Below are positions 46,593 through 60,411 of a stretch of DNA of 64,000 bases, piece after piece. Position 1 is the stretch's first letter; every line of letters begins with the position of its first letter. The DNA is from Streptomyces apocyni. GTDB lineage: Bacteria > Actinomycetota > Actinomycetes > Streptomycetales > Streptomycetaceae. A program made the position numbers and the translations under genes. Under the pieces are notes generated by a model, which was not told the origin of the DNA, did no database searches, and worked only from the letters and a program-made list of their open reading frames with translations. The stretch covers positions 53,085-117,084 of the forward strand of contig NZ_WHOM01000033.1 of NCBI RefSeq assembly GCF_009739465.1. Direction: 5' to 3'.

Positions 46593-47795
46593 TCACCCGA
46601 AACGGGCGACGACGAGGTCCCAGACGGTGTCGGCGAGCGCTTCCTTGGGGCCGTACGGCACCGGGGTCTCGCTGCCGTCGGCGCCGAGCACCAGGGCCTC
46701 GTTCTCCTCGGAGCCGAAGGTCTTGCGTTCTCCGACCTCATTGACGACGAGCAGGTCACAGCCCTTGCGGGCCAGCTTGGCGCGGCCGTTCGTGAGGACG
46801 TCGTCGGTCTCCGCGGCGAAGCCGACGACGACCTGTCCTGGCCTGGCCCGTTCGGCGGAGATCTCGGCGAGGATGTCCGGGTTGCGGACGAGGGCGACCG
46901 GCTCGGGCTCCCGTCCGTCCTGCTTCTTGATCTTCCCTCCGGCATACGTGGCGGGGCGGAAGTCCGCCACGGCGGCGGCCATCACCAGCGCGTCGGCCTC
47001 CGGCGCGGCCTTCAGTACGGCCTCGCGCAGCTGAACGGCGGTCCCGACCCGTATGACGTCGACGCCCGCCGGGTCGGGCAGCTCCGCGTTGGCGGCGAGC
47101 AGGGTGACGCGGGCGCCGCGCGCGGCGGCGGTGCGGGCGAGGGCGTACCCCTGCTTGCCGGAGGAGCGGTTGCCCAGGAAGCGGACGGGGTCGAGTGGCT
47201 CCCGGGTGCCGCCCGCGCTGATCACCACATGGCGCCCGGCGAGGTCGGGCTCGTCCACCCCCCGGGCCACTACCCGACGGCAGACCTCGAAGATCTCCCC
47301 CGGGTCGGGCAGCCGCCCCTTGCCGGTGTCCACGCCGGTGAGACGGCCGACGGCGGGCTCGATGACGAGGGCGCCGCGGCGGCGCAGCGTCGCGACGTTC
47401 TCCTGCGTGGCCGGGTGCTCCCACATCTCGGTGTGCATCGCGGGGGCGAACAGGACCGGGCAGCGCGCGGTCAGCAGGGTGTTGGTGAGCAGGTCGTCGG
47501 CGAGGCCGTGGGCGGCCTTGGCCAGCAGGTCGGCGGTGGCCGGTGCGACCACGACCAGGTCGGCGGACTGGCCGATCCGGACGTGCGGGACGTCGTACAC
47601 ATCGGACCAGACCTCGTCGGAGACCGGATGTCCGGAGAGCGCGGCCCAGGTGGGAGCCCCGACGAACTTCAGCGCGGCCGCGGTCGGCACGACCCGTACC
47701 TCGTGGCCGGACTCGGTCAGCCGTCGCAGCAGCTCACACGCCTTGTAGGCGGCGATCCCGCCGCTGACCCCCAGAACGACCTTCGGCTTGCCCAC
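46593..47795 (-). CDS. coaBC: Bifunctional phosphopantothenoylcysteine synthetase/decarboxylase
   Basis: A 400-residue fusion of coenzyme A synthesis. The N-terminal CoaC flavoprotein (1-180) has LGVSGGIAAYKACELLRRL, the active-site APAMHTEMWEHPATQENV and the substrate clamp near KGRLPDPGEI. The C-terminal CoaB (from residue 190, HVVISAGGTREPLDPVRFLGNRSSGKQGYALA) uses CTP to join cysteine and ends in LLVVNEVGERKTFGSEEN. GTG at 47795 with GGGGAG. It lies downstream of rpoZ, as in many bacteria (gmk-rpoZ-coaBC), but a 12-bp terminator separates them. Confidence 0.97.
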   Translation of the reverse strand: MGKPKVVLGVSGGIAAYKACELLRRLTESGHEVRVVPTAAALKFVGAPTWAALSGHPVSDEVWSDVYDVPHVRIGQSADLVVVAPATADLLAKAAHGLADDLLTNTLLTARCPVLFAPAMHTEMWEHPATQENVATLRRRGALVIEPAVGRLTGVDTGKGRLPDPGEIFEVCRRVVARGVDEPDLAGRHVVISAGGTREPLDPVRFLGNRSSGKQGYALARTAAARGARVTLLAANAELPDPAGVDVIRVGTAVQLREAVLKAAPEADALVMAAAVADFRPATYAGGKIKKQDGREPEPVALVRNPDILAEISAERARPGQVVVGFAAETDDVLTNGRAKLARKGCDLLVVNEVGERKTFGSEENEALVLGADGSETPVPYGPKEALADTVWDLVVARFG

Positions 47796-47845
47796 TGCGT
47801 CTCCCCGCACTCGGAACCCGTACCTGCAATCCCCATGACACACCA

Positions 47846-47874
47846 CAGGCCCGGCAGTCGCGCTGCCGGGCCTG
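47846..47874 (-). terminator. rpoZ terminator
   Basis: CAGGCCCGGCAG (47846-47857) pairs perfectly with CTGCCGGGCCTG (47863-47874), five-base loop, 14 bases after the rpoZ stop codon and 50 bases before coaBC. Confidence 0.8.
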
Positions 47875-47888
47875 GGATGAAGTTCGTG

Positions 47889-48161
47889 CTACTGAGCCGG
47901 GCCCTCGATGGGCTCGGAGGTCAGCAGACCCGCGTTGATCTCGCGCAGCGAGATCGAGAGCGGCTTCTCGTGGACGTGGGTGTCCACCAGCGGACCGACG
48001 TACTCAAGGAGGCCCTCGCCGAGCTGCGAGTAGTACGCGTTGATCTGACGGGCGCGCTTGGCGGCGTAGATCACCAGGCTGTACTTCGAGTCGGTGGCCT
48101 CGAGGAGCTCATCGATCGGCGGGTTGATGATGCCCTCGGGCGCGGTCATGGAAGAGGACAC
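47889..48161 (-). CDS. rpoZ: RNA polymerase omega subunit
   Basis: A 90-residue RNA polymerase subunit that helps beta-prime fold and bind. Family signature: [44 protein letters not shown], with the extended C-terminal tail of actinobacterial omega ([22 protein letters not shown]). GTG at 48161 with GGAAGG. It follows gmk by 42 bp, the standard order. Confidence 0.98.
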   Translation of the reverse strand: MSSSMTAPEGIINPPIDELLEATDSKYSLVIYAAKRARQINAYYSQLGEGLLEYVGPLVDTHVHEKPLSISLREINAGLLTSEPIEGPAQ

Positions 48162-48203
48162 GATCTACCTTCCGAAAAGGGATGAAAAACAGAATTCAGA
48201 ATT

Positions 48204-48797
48204 CTAGCCAACGTTCATCAAGGCTAGCAGCTCGCGAGCCACGTCCTCGACCGAGGTGTTGACCAGGGTGGTGTCGAACTCGGACTCCGCCGCGAGTTCG
48301 ACCCTGGCGGCCGCGAGCCGACGCTCGATGACCTCAGGGGCTTCCGTTCCGCGGCCGGTGAGCCGACGTACCAGCTCCTCCCAGTCGGGCGGAGCGAGAA
48401 AGACCAGCTGAGCCTCCGGCATCGACGCGCGGACCAGCCGCGCGCCCTGCAGATCGATCTCGAGGAGCACCGGCTCGCCGTTCTCCAGCCGCTCCAGGAC
48501 GGCCTTTCGCGGAGTGCCGTAGCGGTTGCCCGCGAACTCGGCCCACTCCAGCAGCTCACCGTTCGCGATCAGCTTGTCCATCTCCTCGTCGCTGACGAAG
48601 AAGTACTGGACGCCATGACGCTCACCGGGTCGCGGCTTGCGTGTGGTGGCCGAGACCGAGAGCCAGACCTCGGGGTGTTCTTTGCGCATATGGGCGACGA
48701 CCGTGCTCTTGCCGACCCCTGAGGGGCCGGAGAGCACGGTCAGCCGCGGACGTGCGTCCGGGGGTTCGGGGGTCGTCCCCCGGGGTGTTACAGCCAT
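48204..48797 (-). CDS. gmk: Guanylate kinase
   Basis: A 197-residue kinase phosphorylating GMP to GDP. It has the P-loop [19 protein letters not shown], the GMP-binding [22 protein letters not shown] and [12 protein letters not shown], and [19 protein letters not shown] strand ([13 protein letters not shown]). The first 18 residues are a proline-rich extension. ATG at 48797. Located between sIHF and rpoZ, as typical. Confidence 0.97.
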   Translation of the reverse strand: MAVTPRGTTPEPPDARPRLTVLSGPSGVGKSTVVAHMRKEHPEVWLSVSATTRKPRPGERHGVQYFFVSDEEMDKLIANGELLEWAEFAGNRYGTPRKAVLERLENGEPVLLEIDLQGARLVRASMPEAQLVFLAPPDWEELVRRLTGRGTEAPEVIERRLAAARVELAAESEFDTTLVNTSVEDVARELLALMNVG

Positions 48798-48857
48798 GCA
48801 GCGATTATCCAGGTTCTCGGCGGTGCCGGAGACCGTGAGGCCTCCGGGTGGCAGAGC

Positions 48858-49181
48858 CTAGGCGGCACCGCCGCCGAACTCACGCTCCAGCGATGCGATC
48901 TGGTTGGAACCGAGCCCCCGCACACGCCGGCTCTCGGAGATCCCCAGACGCTCCATGATCTGCTTGGCGCGGACCTTGCCCACGCCGGGCAGGGACTCCA
49001 GCAGGGCGGAGACCTTCATCTTGCCGATGACATCGTTCTCCTGGCCTTGCTTGATGACCTCGTGAAGAGACGCGCCGGAATGCTTGAGTCGATTCTTCAC
49101 CTCGGCCCGCTCCCGGCGAGCCGCGGCGGCCTTTTCGAGCGCGGCTGCGCGCTGTTCAGGGGTAAGGGGCGGAAGAGCCAC
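48858..49181 (-). CDS. sihf: Actinobacterial integration host factor
   Basis: A 107-residue nucleoid-associated protein (sIHF/mIHF), not related to the HU-like IHF. Long N-terminal basic helix (RAAALEKAAAARRERAEVKNRLKHSG) and a helix-two-turn-helix core (KVSALLESLPGVGKVRAKQIMERLGISESRRVRGLG) that binds and bends DNA. In S. coelicolor it affects nucleoid compaction, sporulation and antibiotic production. The GTG at 49181 gives exactly the known length; longer frames have no ribosome site. Confidence 0.97.
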   Translation of the reverse strand: MALPPLTPEQRAAALEKAAAARRERAEVKNRLKHSGASLHEVIKQGQENDVIGKMKVSALLESLPGVGKVRAKQIMERLGISESRRVRGLGSNQIASLEREFGGGAA

Positions 49182-49417
49182 GCCTACGTCACCTCGGTTG
49201 TCGAACTGTCGGATACGGACCGGTGAGGAACCTAGTCGCCCCACACCAGGTGAGCAACGAGCGAAACTCACCCGTGCACTCCCGTCGGAGACTAGCGGCC
49301 ATGACCGCTCTAGTCAGCGAGAACAGCGGAAAAGTCCTGGTCAGCCTCCGCTGAACTATACATATCCGACATAACGCCCCAGATTTTGGAGAAGTGCACA
49401 TCAGCCGAGGGGCGAGC

Positions 49418-50253
49418 CTACGACCCGACAGCGGCCCGCACCTCGTCAGCGAACCGCACCGCCGCGTCCCGCAGCGCGGTCAGATCCGGTCCATGGCGCA
49501 GCACGCCCCGGCTGACGTTCGGCACGACATTGCGCACCGCCGCCCCGAACACGCCCGGCAGATCCGCTGGCGTGGCCCCCTGCGCCCCGATCCCGGGTGC
49601 AAGCAGCGGACCGTTGATGTCCAGCTCGTACGTCGACAGATCACCGAGCGTCGCCCCGACCACGGCGCCGAACGACCCCATCGGCACCGCCCCGGTGTTC
49701 TCCGCCGCCAGCCGCGCCAGCATCGTCGCCCCGACGTCACGCCCGTCCGCCCGCACCGCGTGCTGCACCTCGCCGCCCTCCGGGTTGGAGGTGAGCGCCA
49801 GGACGAACAGCCCCGCGCCGCTCTCCCGCGCCAGATCCACCGCGGGCTTCAGCGACCCGTACCCCAGGTACGGCGACACCGTCAGCGCGTCCGAGAACAG
49901 CGGCGCGCCCTTGCGCAGGAAGGTCTCCGCGTACGCGGCCATGGTGGACCCGATGTCACCGCGCTTGGCGTCCATCACGACCAGCGCACCGGCGTCCCGC
50001 GCCTCCTCGACCGACTTCTCCAGGACGGCGATCCCCCGCGACCCGAACCGCTCGAAGAACGCCGACTGCGGCTTGAGTACGGCGACCCGGTCGGCCATCG
50101 CCTCCACGACCGTGCGCGAGAAGCGCTCCAGGCCCTGGATGTCGTCGCTGAGCCCCCAGGACTGGAGCAGCGCGGCATGCGGGTCGATGCCGACGCACAG
50201 CGGTCCACGCTCGTCCATGGCCCGGCGCAGCCGCGCGCCGAAGGGTTCCAGGG

Positions 50254-50257
<4 letters not shown>
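49418..50257 (-). CDS. pyrF: Orotidine 5'-phosphate decarboxylase (type 2)
   Basis: A 279-residue enzyme giving UMP from OMP. It belongs to the type 2 (mycobacterial-like) branch: [15 protein letters not shown] at the N-terminus and the catalytic [19 protein letters not shown], then [20 protein letters not shown] overlaps the pyrD stop codon (ATGA). Last gene of the pyr operon; 160 bp behind it lies the sIHF control region on the same strand. Confidence 0.97.
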
Positions 50258-51366
<1,109 letters not shown>

Positions 51367-51428
51367 CGCGATTCCTCGTCGGGCCCTGGCCACGCGGCGA
51401 CACGGCGACGCGGCGGGGGCCTCATGAA

Positions 51429-51457
51429 GAGGGGGACACCGTTTCGGTGTCCCCCTC
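51429..51457 (-). terminator. Strong hairpin between carB and pyrD
   Basis: GAGGGGGACACC (51429-51440) pairs perfectly with GGTGTCCCCCTC (51446-51457), five-base loop, 9 bases after the carB stop codon. It could terminate or stabilise the upstream mRNA, splitting pyrDF expression from carAB. Confidence 0.7.
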
Positions 51458-51466
51458 GTGGGCTTG

Positions 51467-54767
<3,301 letters not shown>

Positions 54768-54775
<8 letters not shown>

Positions 54776-55910
54776 GCTGGCCCTCCATGAGCTGTGTGAA
54801 GCGATCGAACAGGTACGCGGCGTCGTGCGGGCCCGCGGCGGCCTCGGGGTGGTACTGGACGCTGAAGGCGGGCTGGTCGAGCAGCCGCAGGCCTTCCACG
54901 ACGTTGTCGTTGAGGCAGACGTGGGAGACCTCGGCACGGCCGTAGGGGGTCTCGGAGACCTTGTCGAGCGGCGCGTCCACGGCGAAGCCGTGGTTGTGCG
55001 CGGTGACCTCGACCTTGCCGGTGGTGCGGTCCTGGACCGGCTGGTTGATGCCGCGGTGGCCGTACTTCAGCTTGAAGGTGCCGAAGCCGAGCGCGCGGCC
55101 CAGGATCTGGTTGCCGAAGCAGATGCCGAAGAGCGGGGTCTTGCGCTCCAGGACACCGCTCATGAGACCGACCGGGTGATCGGCCGTGGCGGGGTCGCCG
55201 GGGCCGTTGGAGAAGAACACCCCGTCCGGGTTCACGGCGTACACCTCGTCCAGCGTCGCGGTGGCGGGCAGCACGTGCACCTCGATCCCGCGCTCGGCCA
55301 TGAGCTGCGGGGTCATGCCCTTGATGCCCAGGTCTATGGCGGCGACGGTGAACTTCTTGGTGCCGACCGCGGGGACGACGTACGCCTCCTCTGTGGAGAC
55401 CTCGGCGGAGAGGTTCGCGCCCTTCATCTCGGCCGCCTGGCGGACCTCGGCGAGCATCGTGCCCTCGTCGGGCAGGGCGTTGCCGGAGAAGATGCCGACG
55501 CGCATCGCGCCGCGCTCGCGCAGGTGGCGGGTGAGGGCGCGGGTGTCGATGCCGCTGATGCCGACGACGCCCTGCTTCACCAGCTCTTCGTCCAGTGAGC
55601 GCTGCGAGCGCCAGTTGGACGGCACGCGCGCGGGGTCGCGCACCACGTAACCGGCGACCCAGATCCTGGCCGACTCGGGGTCCTCGTCGTTGACGCCGGT
55701 GTTGCCGACGTGCGGGGCCGTCATGACGACGACCTGGCGGTGGTACGACGGGTCGGTGAGGGTCTCCTGGTAGCCGGTCATACCGGTGGAGAAGACGGCC
55801 TCACCAAAGGTGTGCCCCACGGCCCCGTAGGCGCGGCCGTGGAAGATCCGGCCGTCCTCCAGGACGAGTACGGCGGGAACCCTGGCGGCTCCCCGGGTGG
55901 AGGTCGTCAT
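54768..55910 (-). CDS. carA: Carbamoyl phosphate synthase, small subunit
   Basis: A 380-residue glutaminase supplying ammonia to CarB. Its N-terminal domain ([42 protein letters not shown]) is followed by a class I amidotransferase domain with the nucleophile in [17 protein letters not shown] and the His-Glu pair in [16 protein letters not shown]. The ATG at 55910 has GGAAGG and overlaps the stop codon of the upstream membrane-protein gene, so translation is coupled. Confidence 0.98.
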
Positions 55911-56506
55911 CGTGCGGCGCCTTCCGTCGTGTTGGTCTGGTTCATGGAGTTGATGGCTTCGACCCAGGCCGCGTGCTCGGCGGCGTGGTCGGAGCGGAAG
56001 CCGGAGTCGAGCAACTGGTCGCCGTGCGCCCAGGTGACGATGAGCAGTCCGCCCTCGGCCAGGACCTTGCCCGCGATGCCCTTGTCGAGCCGGGCCTCGC
56101 GCAGCGCCGCCGCCGGGACGAAGAAGTCGGCGGCCCCGGGGCGCTGGACGTCGAGTCCGGCGTCGGTGAGCGTGAGCTCGGCGCGGCTGCGGGTGCCAAG
56201 CCCGTGCGCGACGATCCGGTCGAGCCACTGCCCGGCCGTGGTCGAGCCGTGGTAGCGGCCGCTCATGCTCAGTGTGGCCGGGCCGGGCTCAGTCGGCGCG
56301 GTGGGCAGCTCGGGCAGGCCGCCTTGGAGGGTGCCCCGCCACTTCCAGCCCTGGCGCATCAGCCAGTAGACGAGCGCGACGAACAGCACGAGTCCGACCA
56401 GCCAGCCGATCCGCGCGGCCCATTCGGTCACCTCCGCCGACTTCTGCTCCGCGGCCAGCTCCAGCAGGGGGGTGTCGACCAGAGAGGTCTTGATCAGAGG
56501 TGTCAC
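55907..56506 (-). CDS. PH-like membrane protein of the pyr operon
   Basis: A 199-residue protein with one membrane helix near residues 33-53 ([22 protein letters not shown]) and a soluble C-terminal domain of PH-like build ([41 protein letters not shown] ... [18 protein letters not shown]). Equivalent genes sit between pyrC and carA in mycobacteria (Rv1382) and across actinobacteria, as I recall, without assigned function. It overlaps both neighbours by ATGA, so its amount is tied to PyrC and CarA. The fixed position hints at a role in pyrimidine synthesis at the membrane, unproven. Confidence 0.88.
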   Translation of the reverse strand: MTPLIKTSLVDTPLLELAAEQKSAEVTEWAARIGWLVGLVLFVALVYWLMRQGWKWRGTLQGGLPELPTAPTEPGPATLSMSGRYHGSTTAGQWLDRIVAHGLGTRSRAELTLTDAGLDVQRPGAADFFVPAAALREARLDKGIAGKVLAEGGLLIVTWAHGDQLLDSGFRSDHAAEHAAWVEAINSMNQTNTTEGAAR

Positions 56507-57789
56507 GCCAGCTTCCCGTCCACGACCGTCGCGCGGCCCCGCAGGAAGGTGTGGGTGACGCGCCCCGGCAGCTCGCGGCCCTCGTAGGGGGTGTTGCGGC
56601 TGCGGGAGGCGAAGCCCGCGGGGTCCACGGCACCACGGTAGGCCGGATCGACCAGCGTGAGGTTGGCGGGCTCACCTGCCGAGACGGGGCGGCCGTGGCC
56701 GTTCAGGCGGCCGATCTTCGCCGGGTTGGCCGACATCCGTTCGGCGACACCCGCCCAGTCGAGCAGCCCGGTGTCCACCATCGTGTGCTGGACCACGGAG
56801 AGCGCGGTCTCCAGGCCGACCATGCCCATGGCTGCGGCGGCCCACTCGCAGTCCTTGTCCTCGCGCGGGTGCGGGGCGTGGTCGGTGGCGATGATGTCGA
56901 TCGTGCCGTCGGCGAGTGCCTCCCGCAGCGCCATGACGTCCGCCTCGGTGCGCAGCGGCGGGTTGACCTTGTAGACCGGGTTGTACGAGCGCACCAGTTC
57001 GTCGGTGAGCAGCAGGTGGTGCGGGGTGACCTCGGCGGTCACGTCGATGCCCTTGGACTTGGCCCAGCGGACGATCTCGACCGAGCCCGCGGTCGACAGG
57101 TGGCAGATGTGCACCCGGGAGCCGACGTGCTCGGCGAGCAGCACATCGCGCGCGATGATCGACTCCTCGGCGACAGCGGGCCAGCCGCCCAGGCCCAGCT
57201 CGGCGGAGACGACGCCCTCGTTCATTTGGGCGCCTTCGGTGAGGCGCGGCTCCTGCGCGTGCTGGGCAACCACGCCGTCGAAGGCCTTCACGTACTCCAG
57301 GGCGCGGCGCATGATCACGGCGTCGTCGACGCACTTGCCGTCGTCGGAGAAGACCATCACGCCCGCGGCGGACTCGTGCATCGCGCCCAGCTCCGCGAGC
57401 TGCTTGCCCTCCAGGCCGACGGTGACGGCGCCGACGGGCTGCACATCGCAGTAGCCGGACTCCCGGCCGAGCCGCCAGACCTGTTCGACGACACCGGCGG
57501 TGTCGGCTACGGGGAAGGTGTTGGCCATGGCGTGTACGGCGGTCCAGCCGCCCTTGGCGGCGGCCTTGGTGCCGGTGAGGACGGTCTCGGAGTCCTCGCG
57601 GCCCGGCTCGCGCAGGTGGGTGTGCAGGTCGACCAGGCCCGGCAGCAGGACCTGGCCCTCGGCCTCGATGACCTGGGCGCCTTCGGCGGACAGGTCGCTG
57701 CCGACGGCCTCGATGGTCTCGCCGTCGATCAGGACGTCCTGCGGTTCGCCACCCAGGACCTTCGCACCACGGATCAGGATCTTGGTCAT
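56503..57789 (-). CDS. pyrC: Dihydroorotase
   Basis: A 428-residue class I dihydroorotase closing carbamoyl aspartate to dihydroorotate. Metal ligands: HxH in LVDLHTHLREPGREDSET, and the later histidines in VRVHICHLSTAGSVEIVRWAK-type (RVHICHLST) and AEVTPHHLLLTDE; the catalytic aspartate is in IIATDHAPHPREDKDCEW. ATG at 57789, two bases after the pyrB stop codon. Confidence 0.97.
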   Translation of the reverse strand: MTKILIRGAKVLGGEPQDVLIDGETIEAVGSDLSAEGAQVIEAEGQVLLPGLVDLHTHLREPGREDSETVLTGTKAAAKGGWTAVHAMANTFPVADTAGVVEQVWRLGRESGYCDVQPVGAVTVGLEGKQLAELGAMHESAAGVMVFSDDGKCVDDAVIMRRALEYVKAFDGVVAQHAQEPRLTEGAQMNEGVVSAELGLGGWPAVAEESIIARDVLLAEHVGSRVHICHLSTAGSVEIVRWAKSKGIDVTAEVTPHHLLLTDELVRSYNPVYKVNPPLRTEADVMALREALADGTIDIIATDHAPHPREDKDCEWAAAAMGMVGLETALSVVQHTMVDTGLLDWAGVAERMSANPAKIGRLNGHGRPVSAGEPANLTLVDPAYRGAVDPAGFASRSRNTPYEGRELPGRVTHTFLRGRATVVDGKLA

Positions 57790-57791
57790 GC

Positions 57792-58772
57792 TTACTTGCT
57801 CTCCTCGGTACGCGCGTGGGTGACGGCGGGTTCGTTACCGCCCAGAAGCAGATACAGGACCGCCATCCGGATCGAGACGCCGTTGGCGACCTGCTCGATG
57901 GCGGTGCAGCGGTCGGAGTCGGCGACCTCCGCGGTGATCTCCATGCCGCGGACCATCGGGCCCGGGTGCATCACGATGGCGTGCTCGGGCATCTTCGCCA
58001 TGCGCTCGCCGTCGAGCCCGTACCGGCGCGCGTACTCGCGCTCGGTCGGGAAGAAGGCGGCGTTCATACGCTCGCGCTGCACCCTCAGCATCATCACCGC
58101 GTCGGACTTGGCCAGCACCCGGTCCAGGTCGTAGCTGACCTCGCATGGCCAGTTGTCCATGCCGACCGGCAGCAGGGTGGGCGGTGCGACCAGGGTGACC
58201 TCGGCGCCGAGTGTGTGCAGCAGGTCGACGTTCGAGCGGGCGACCCGGCTGTGCAGGACGTCGCCGACGAGCGTGATCCGGCGCCCGGCCAGGTCCTGGC
58301 CGAGGCCCTCGTCCCGGCCGACGAGGCGGCGGCGCATGGTGAAGGCGTCCAGCAGCGCCTGGGTGGGGTGCTGGTGGGTGCCGTCCCCGGCGTTGATCAC
58401 GGCGGCGTCGATCCAGCCGGAGTTCGCCAGGGTGTACGGGGCTCCGGAGGCGCCGTGCCGGATGACGACGGCGTCCACGCCCATCGCCTCCAGGGTCTGC
58501 GCGGTGTCCTTCAGCGACTCGCCCTTGGAGACGCTGGAGCCCTTGGCGGTGAAGTTGATGACATCGGCGGACAGCCGCTTCTCGGCGGCCTCGAAGGAGA
58601 TCCGGGTCCGGGTCGAGTCCTCGAAGAAGAGGTTGACGACGGTACGGCCCCGCAGGGTCGGAAGTTTCTTGATCGGCCGGTCGGCGACCCGGGCCATCTC
58701 CTCGGCGGTGTCGAGGATCAGGACGGCGTCGTCGCGGGTGAGGTCGGCGGCCGAGATGAGGTGACGCATCAT
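57792..58772 (-). CDS. pyrB: Aspartate carbamoyltransferase catalytic subunit
   Basis: A 326-residue transferase making carbamoyl aspartate, the first committed step. The carbamoyl-phosphate loop is [20 protein letters not shown], followed by [27 protein letters not shown] and [12 protein letters not shown]. No pyrI regulatory subunit is present. The MMRHL start at 58772 is chosen for family length and GGAGC upstream. A very stable hairpin lies between it and pyrR. Confidence 0.97.
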   Translation of the reverse strand: MMRHLISAADLTRDDAVLILDTAEEMARVADRPIKKLPTLRGRTVVNLFFEDSTRTRISFEAAEKRLSADVINFTAKGSSVSKGESLKDTAQTLEAMGVDAVVIRHGASGAPYTLANSGWIDAAVINAGDGTHQHPTQALLDAFTMRRRLVGRDEGLGQDLAGRRITLVGDVLHSRVARSNVDLLHTLGAEVTLVAPPTLLPVGMDNWPCEVSYDLDRVLAKSDAVMMLRVQRERMNAAFFPTEREYARRYGLDGERMAKMPEHAIVMHPGPMVRGMEITAEVADSDRCTAIEQVANGVSIRMAVLYLLLGGNEPAVTHARTEESK

Positions 58773-58838
58773 CGGGATGGCTCCATGCTGAATCCGGAGG
58801 TTTCGGGCATGCGGGCGCGCAGTGGCGCTCGGAGGGAT

Positions 58839-58862
58839 GCGTACACCCGAAGGGGCGTACGC
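58839..58862 (-). promoter_or_regulatory. UUCG-capped hairpin between pyrR and pyrB
   Basis: The transcript folds GCGUACGCCC (58862-58853) with GGGUGUACGC (58848-58839), one G:U pair, closed by a C(UUCG)G-type tetraloop. It follows the pyrR stop codon by 8 bases and may protect or partly terminate the mRNA. Confidence 0.6.
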
Positions 58863-58869
58863 CTGAGTG

Positions 58870-59445
58870 CTACTGCTCGCCGACCGGAGCGGTCGGCCGG
58901 TCGCCGAGCAGCACGGTGTCGCGACCGTCCTCCTCGGCGAGCTGGACCTTGACCGTCTCCCGCAGCGACGTGGGGAGGTTCTTGCCGACGTAGTCGGCAC
59001 GGATGGGGAGTTCGCGGTGGCCTCGGTCGACCAGGACCGCGAGCTGTACGGCACGGGGGCGCCCGATGTCGTTCAGGGCGTCGAGTGCGGCGCGGATGGT
59101 GCGGCCGGAGAAGAGCACGTCGTCGACGAGGACGACGAGGGTGCCGTCGATGCCGTCGGCGGGAATCTCGGTGCGGGCCAGCGCGCGCGGCGGGTGCATC
59201 CGCAGGTCATCGCGGTACATCGTGATGTCCAGGGAGCCGACCGGGATGGTGCGGCCGGTGATGTCCGCCAGTTTGGCGGCGAGCCGCTGGGCGAGGAAGA
59301 CGCCGCGGGTCGGAATGCCGAGAAGCACCACGTCGTCGGCGCCCTTGGCGCGTTCGACGATTTCGTGGGCGATGCGGGTCAGTACGCGGGCGATGTCGGG
59401 CGCCTCGAGAACTGGACGTGCGACATCGGGGTTTTTCGTGTCCAT
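58870..59445 (-). CDS. pyrR: PyrR bifunctional regulator / uracil phosphoribosyltransferase
   Basis: A 191-residue phosphoribosyltransferase-fold protein that binds pyr mRNA in response to UMP/UTP. Seen: [22 protein letters not shown], the PRPP loop [24 protein letters not shown], and the RNA-binding region near [10 protein letters not shown]. In mycobacteria PyrR represses translation of its own operon by holding a hairpin that covers the ribosome site. The ATG at 59445 has AAGGAGGT upstream, next to just such a hairpin. Divergent from bldD. Confidence 0.96.
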   Translation of the reverse strand: MDTKNPDVARPVLEAPDIARVLTRIAHEIVERAKGADDVVLLGIPTRGVFLAQRLAAKLADITGRTIPVGSLDITMYRDDLRMHPPRALARTEIPADGIDGTLVVLVDDVLFSGRTIRAALDALNDIGRPRAVQLAVLVDRGHRELPIRADYVGKNLPTSLRETVKVQLAEEDGRDTVLLGDRPTAPVGEQ

Positions 59446-59454
59446 TGGAAACGG

Positions 59455-59480
59455 ACCTCCTTCTCCGCCTCACGGGACGG
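59455..59480 (-). promoter_or_regulatory. PyrR-binding RNA hairpin next to the pyrR ribosome site
   Basis: The leader reads CCGUCCCGUGAGGCGG (59480-59465) followed by AGAAGGAGGU (to 59455) and the AUG ten bases on. The stem-loop with GUGAGG in the loop is the PyrR anti-antiterminator motif as I recall it. Here it adjoins the Shine-Dalgarno, so repression should be translational. Confidence 0.75.
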
Positions 59481-59576
59481 ACCTTAAAGGACGTCAAGAT
59501 TGCGCCACCTACGCTACCAGGAGACGGCAACACCGCAGATCACCCCCCTCCTTGGGGGCGGTACATACCATCCAGC

Positions 59577-59620
59577 TTGACGCATCCAAGTAACGCTGCG
59601 TAACCTCACAGTGAGTTACC
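59577..59620 (+). promoter_or_regulatory. bldD promoter with BldD operator
   Basis: TTGACG (59577-59582) and TAACCT (59601-59606) are 18 bp apart. The palindrome CTCACAGTGAG (59605-59615) overlaps the -10 and downstream end; it matches the BldD box pattern (AGTGA...TCACC) and suits known autorepression by BldD with cyclic di-GMP. Confidence 0.75.
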
Positions 59621-59665
59621 AGCCACGCGGCGCAGCCGCCAATGTTCCAGCGTCCGGGGAGCCAT

Positions 59666-60166
59666 ATGTCCAGCGAATACGCCAAACAGCTCGGGGCCAA
59701 GCTCCGGGCCATCCGCACCCAGCAGGGCCTTTCCCTCCACGGTGTCGAGGAGAAGTCCCAGGGACGCTGGAAGGCGGTCGTGGTCGGTTCGTACGAGCGC
59801 GGCGACCGCGCTGTCACCGTGCAGCGCCTCGCCGAGCTGGCCGACTTCTACGGCGTTCCGGTGCAGGAGCTGCTGCCGGGCACGACGCCGGGCGGGGCCG
59901 CCGAGCCACCGCCGAAGCTGGTGCTTGACCTGGAGCGCCTCGCGCACGTCCCGCCGGAGAAGGCCGGACCGCTCCAGCGCTATGCCGCCACGATCCAGTC
60001 CCAGCGTGGGGACTACAACGGCAAGGTGCTGTCGATCCGCCAGGACGACCTGCGCACCCTTGCCGTGATCTATGACCAGTCGCCCTCGGTCCTCACCGAG
60101 CAGCTGATCAGCTGGGGCGTACTGGACGCGGACGCGCGTCGCGCCGTGGGTCACGACGAGCTCTGA
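59666..60166 (+). CDS. bldD: Developmental master regulator BldD
   Basis: A 166-residue DNA-binding protein that represses sporulation genes during vegetative growth. The N-terminal XRE-type HTH (residues 8-66, LGAKLRAIRTQQGLSLHGVEEKSQGRWKAVVVGSYERG) binds BldD boxes. The C-terminal domain has the complete cyclic di-GMP signature RxD-x8-RxxD: Arg114-Gly-Asp116 and Arg125-Gln-Asp-Asp128. Nearly identical to the S. coelicolor protein as I recall it. ATG at 59666 with GGGGAG. Monocistronic, with an autoregulatory promoter and a strong terminator. Confidence 0.99.
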   Translation: MSSEYAKQLGAKLRAIRTQQGLSLHGVEEKSQGRWKAVVVGSYERGDRAVTVQRLAELADFYGVPVQELLPGTTPGGAAEPPPKLVLDLERLAHVPPEKAGPLQRYAATIQSQRGDYNGKVLSIRQDDLRTLAVIYDQSPSVLTEQLISWGVLDADARRAVGHDEL

Positions 60167-60210
60167 CCCGGAGGCCGGCCGGCTGCGGCCGCTCACTACA
60201 GCAGAAACGT

Positions 60211-60260
60211 ACCGCCGTGTGCGCGGGAGCTCCCCGCTCCCGCACACACGGCGGTTTTTT
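60211..60260 (+). terminator. bldD terminator
   Basis: A 20-bp stem with one mismatch/wobble (60211-60230 with 60236-60255), five-base loop, then TTTTTT. A classical intrinsic terminator 45 bases after the bldD stop. Confidence 0.95.
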
Positions 60261-60344
60261 GTCTGCCCCGCGCACCGGACCGCCCCCCTTCTTTCGACTT
60301 CCTTCGGCTTCCTTCGACTCGACTCACCCGAATGGCGCATGACG

Positions 60345-60381
60345 ACGGGCCCACCGCGCGGGATTCGCGCGGTGGGCCCGT
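60345..60381 (-). terminator. nusB terminator
   Basis: A perfect 16-bp stem (60345-60360 with 60366-60381), five-base loop, 30 bases after the nusB stop. No T run, as often in high-GC genomes. Confidence 0.8.
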
Positions 60382-60411
60382 GGTCGTGTTCGCGTGACGG
60401 GGGACGGTCCG

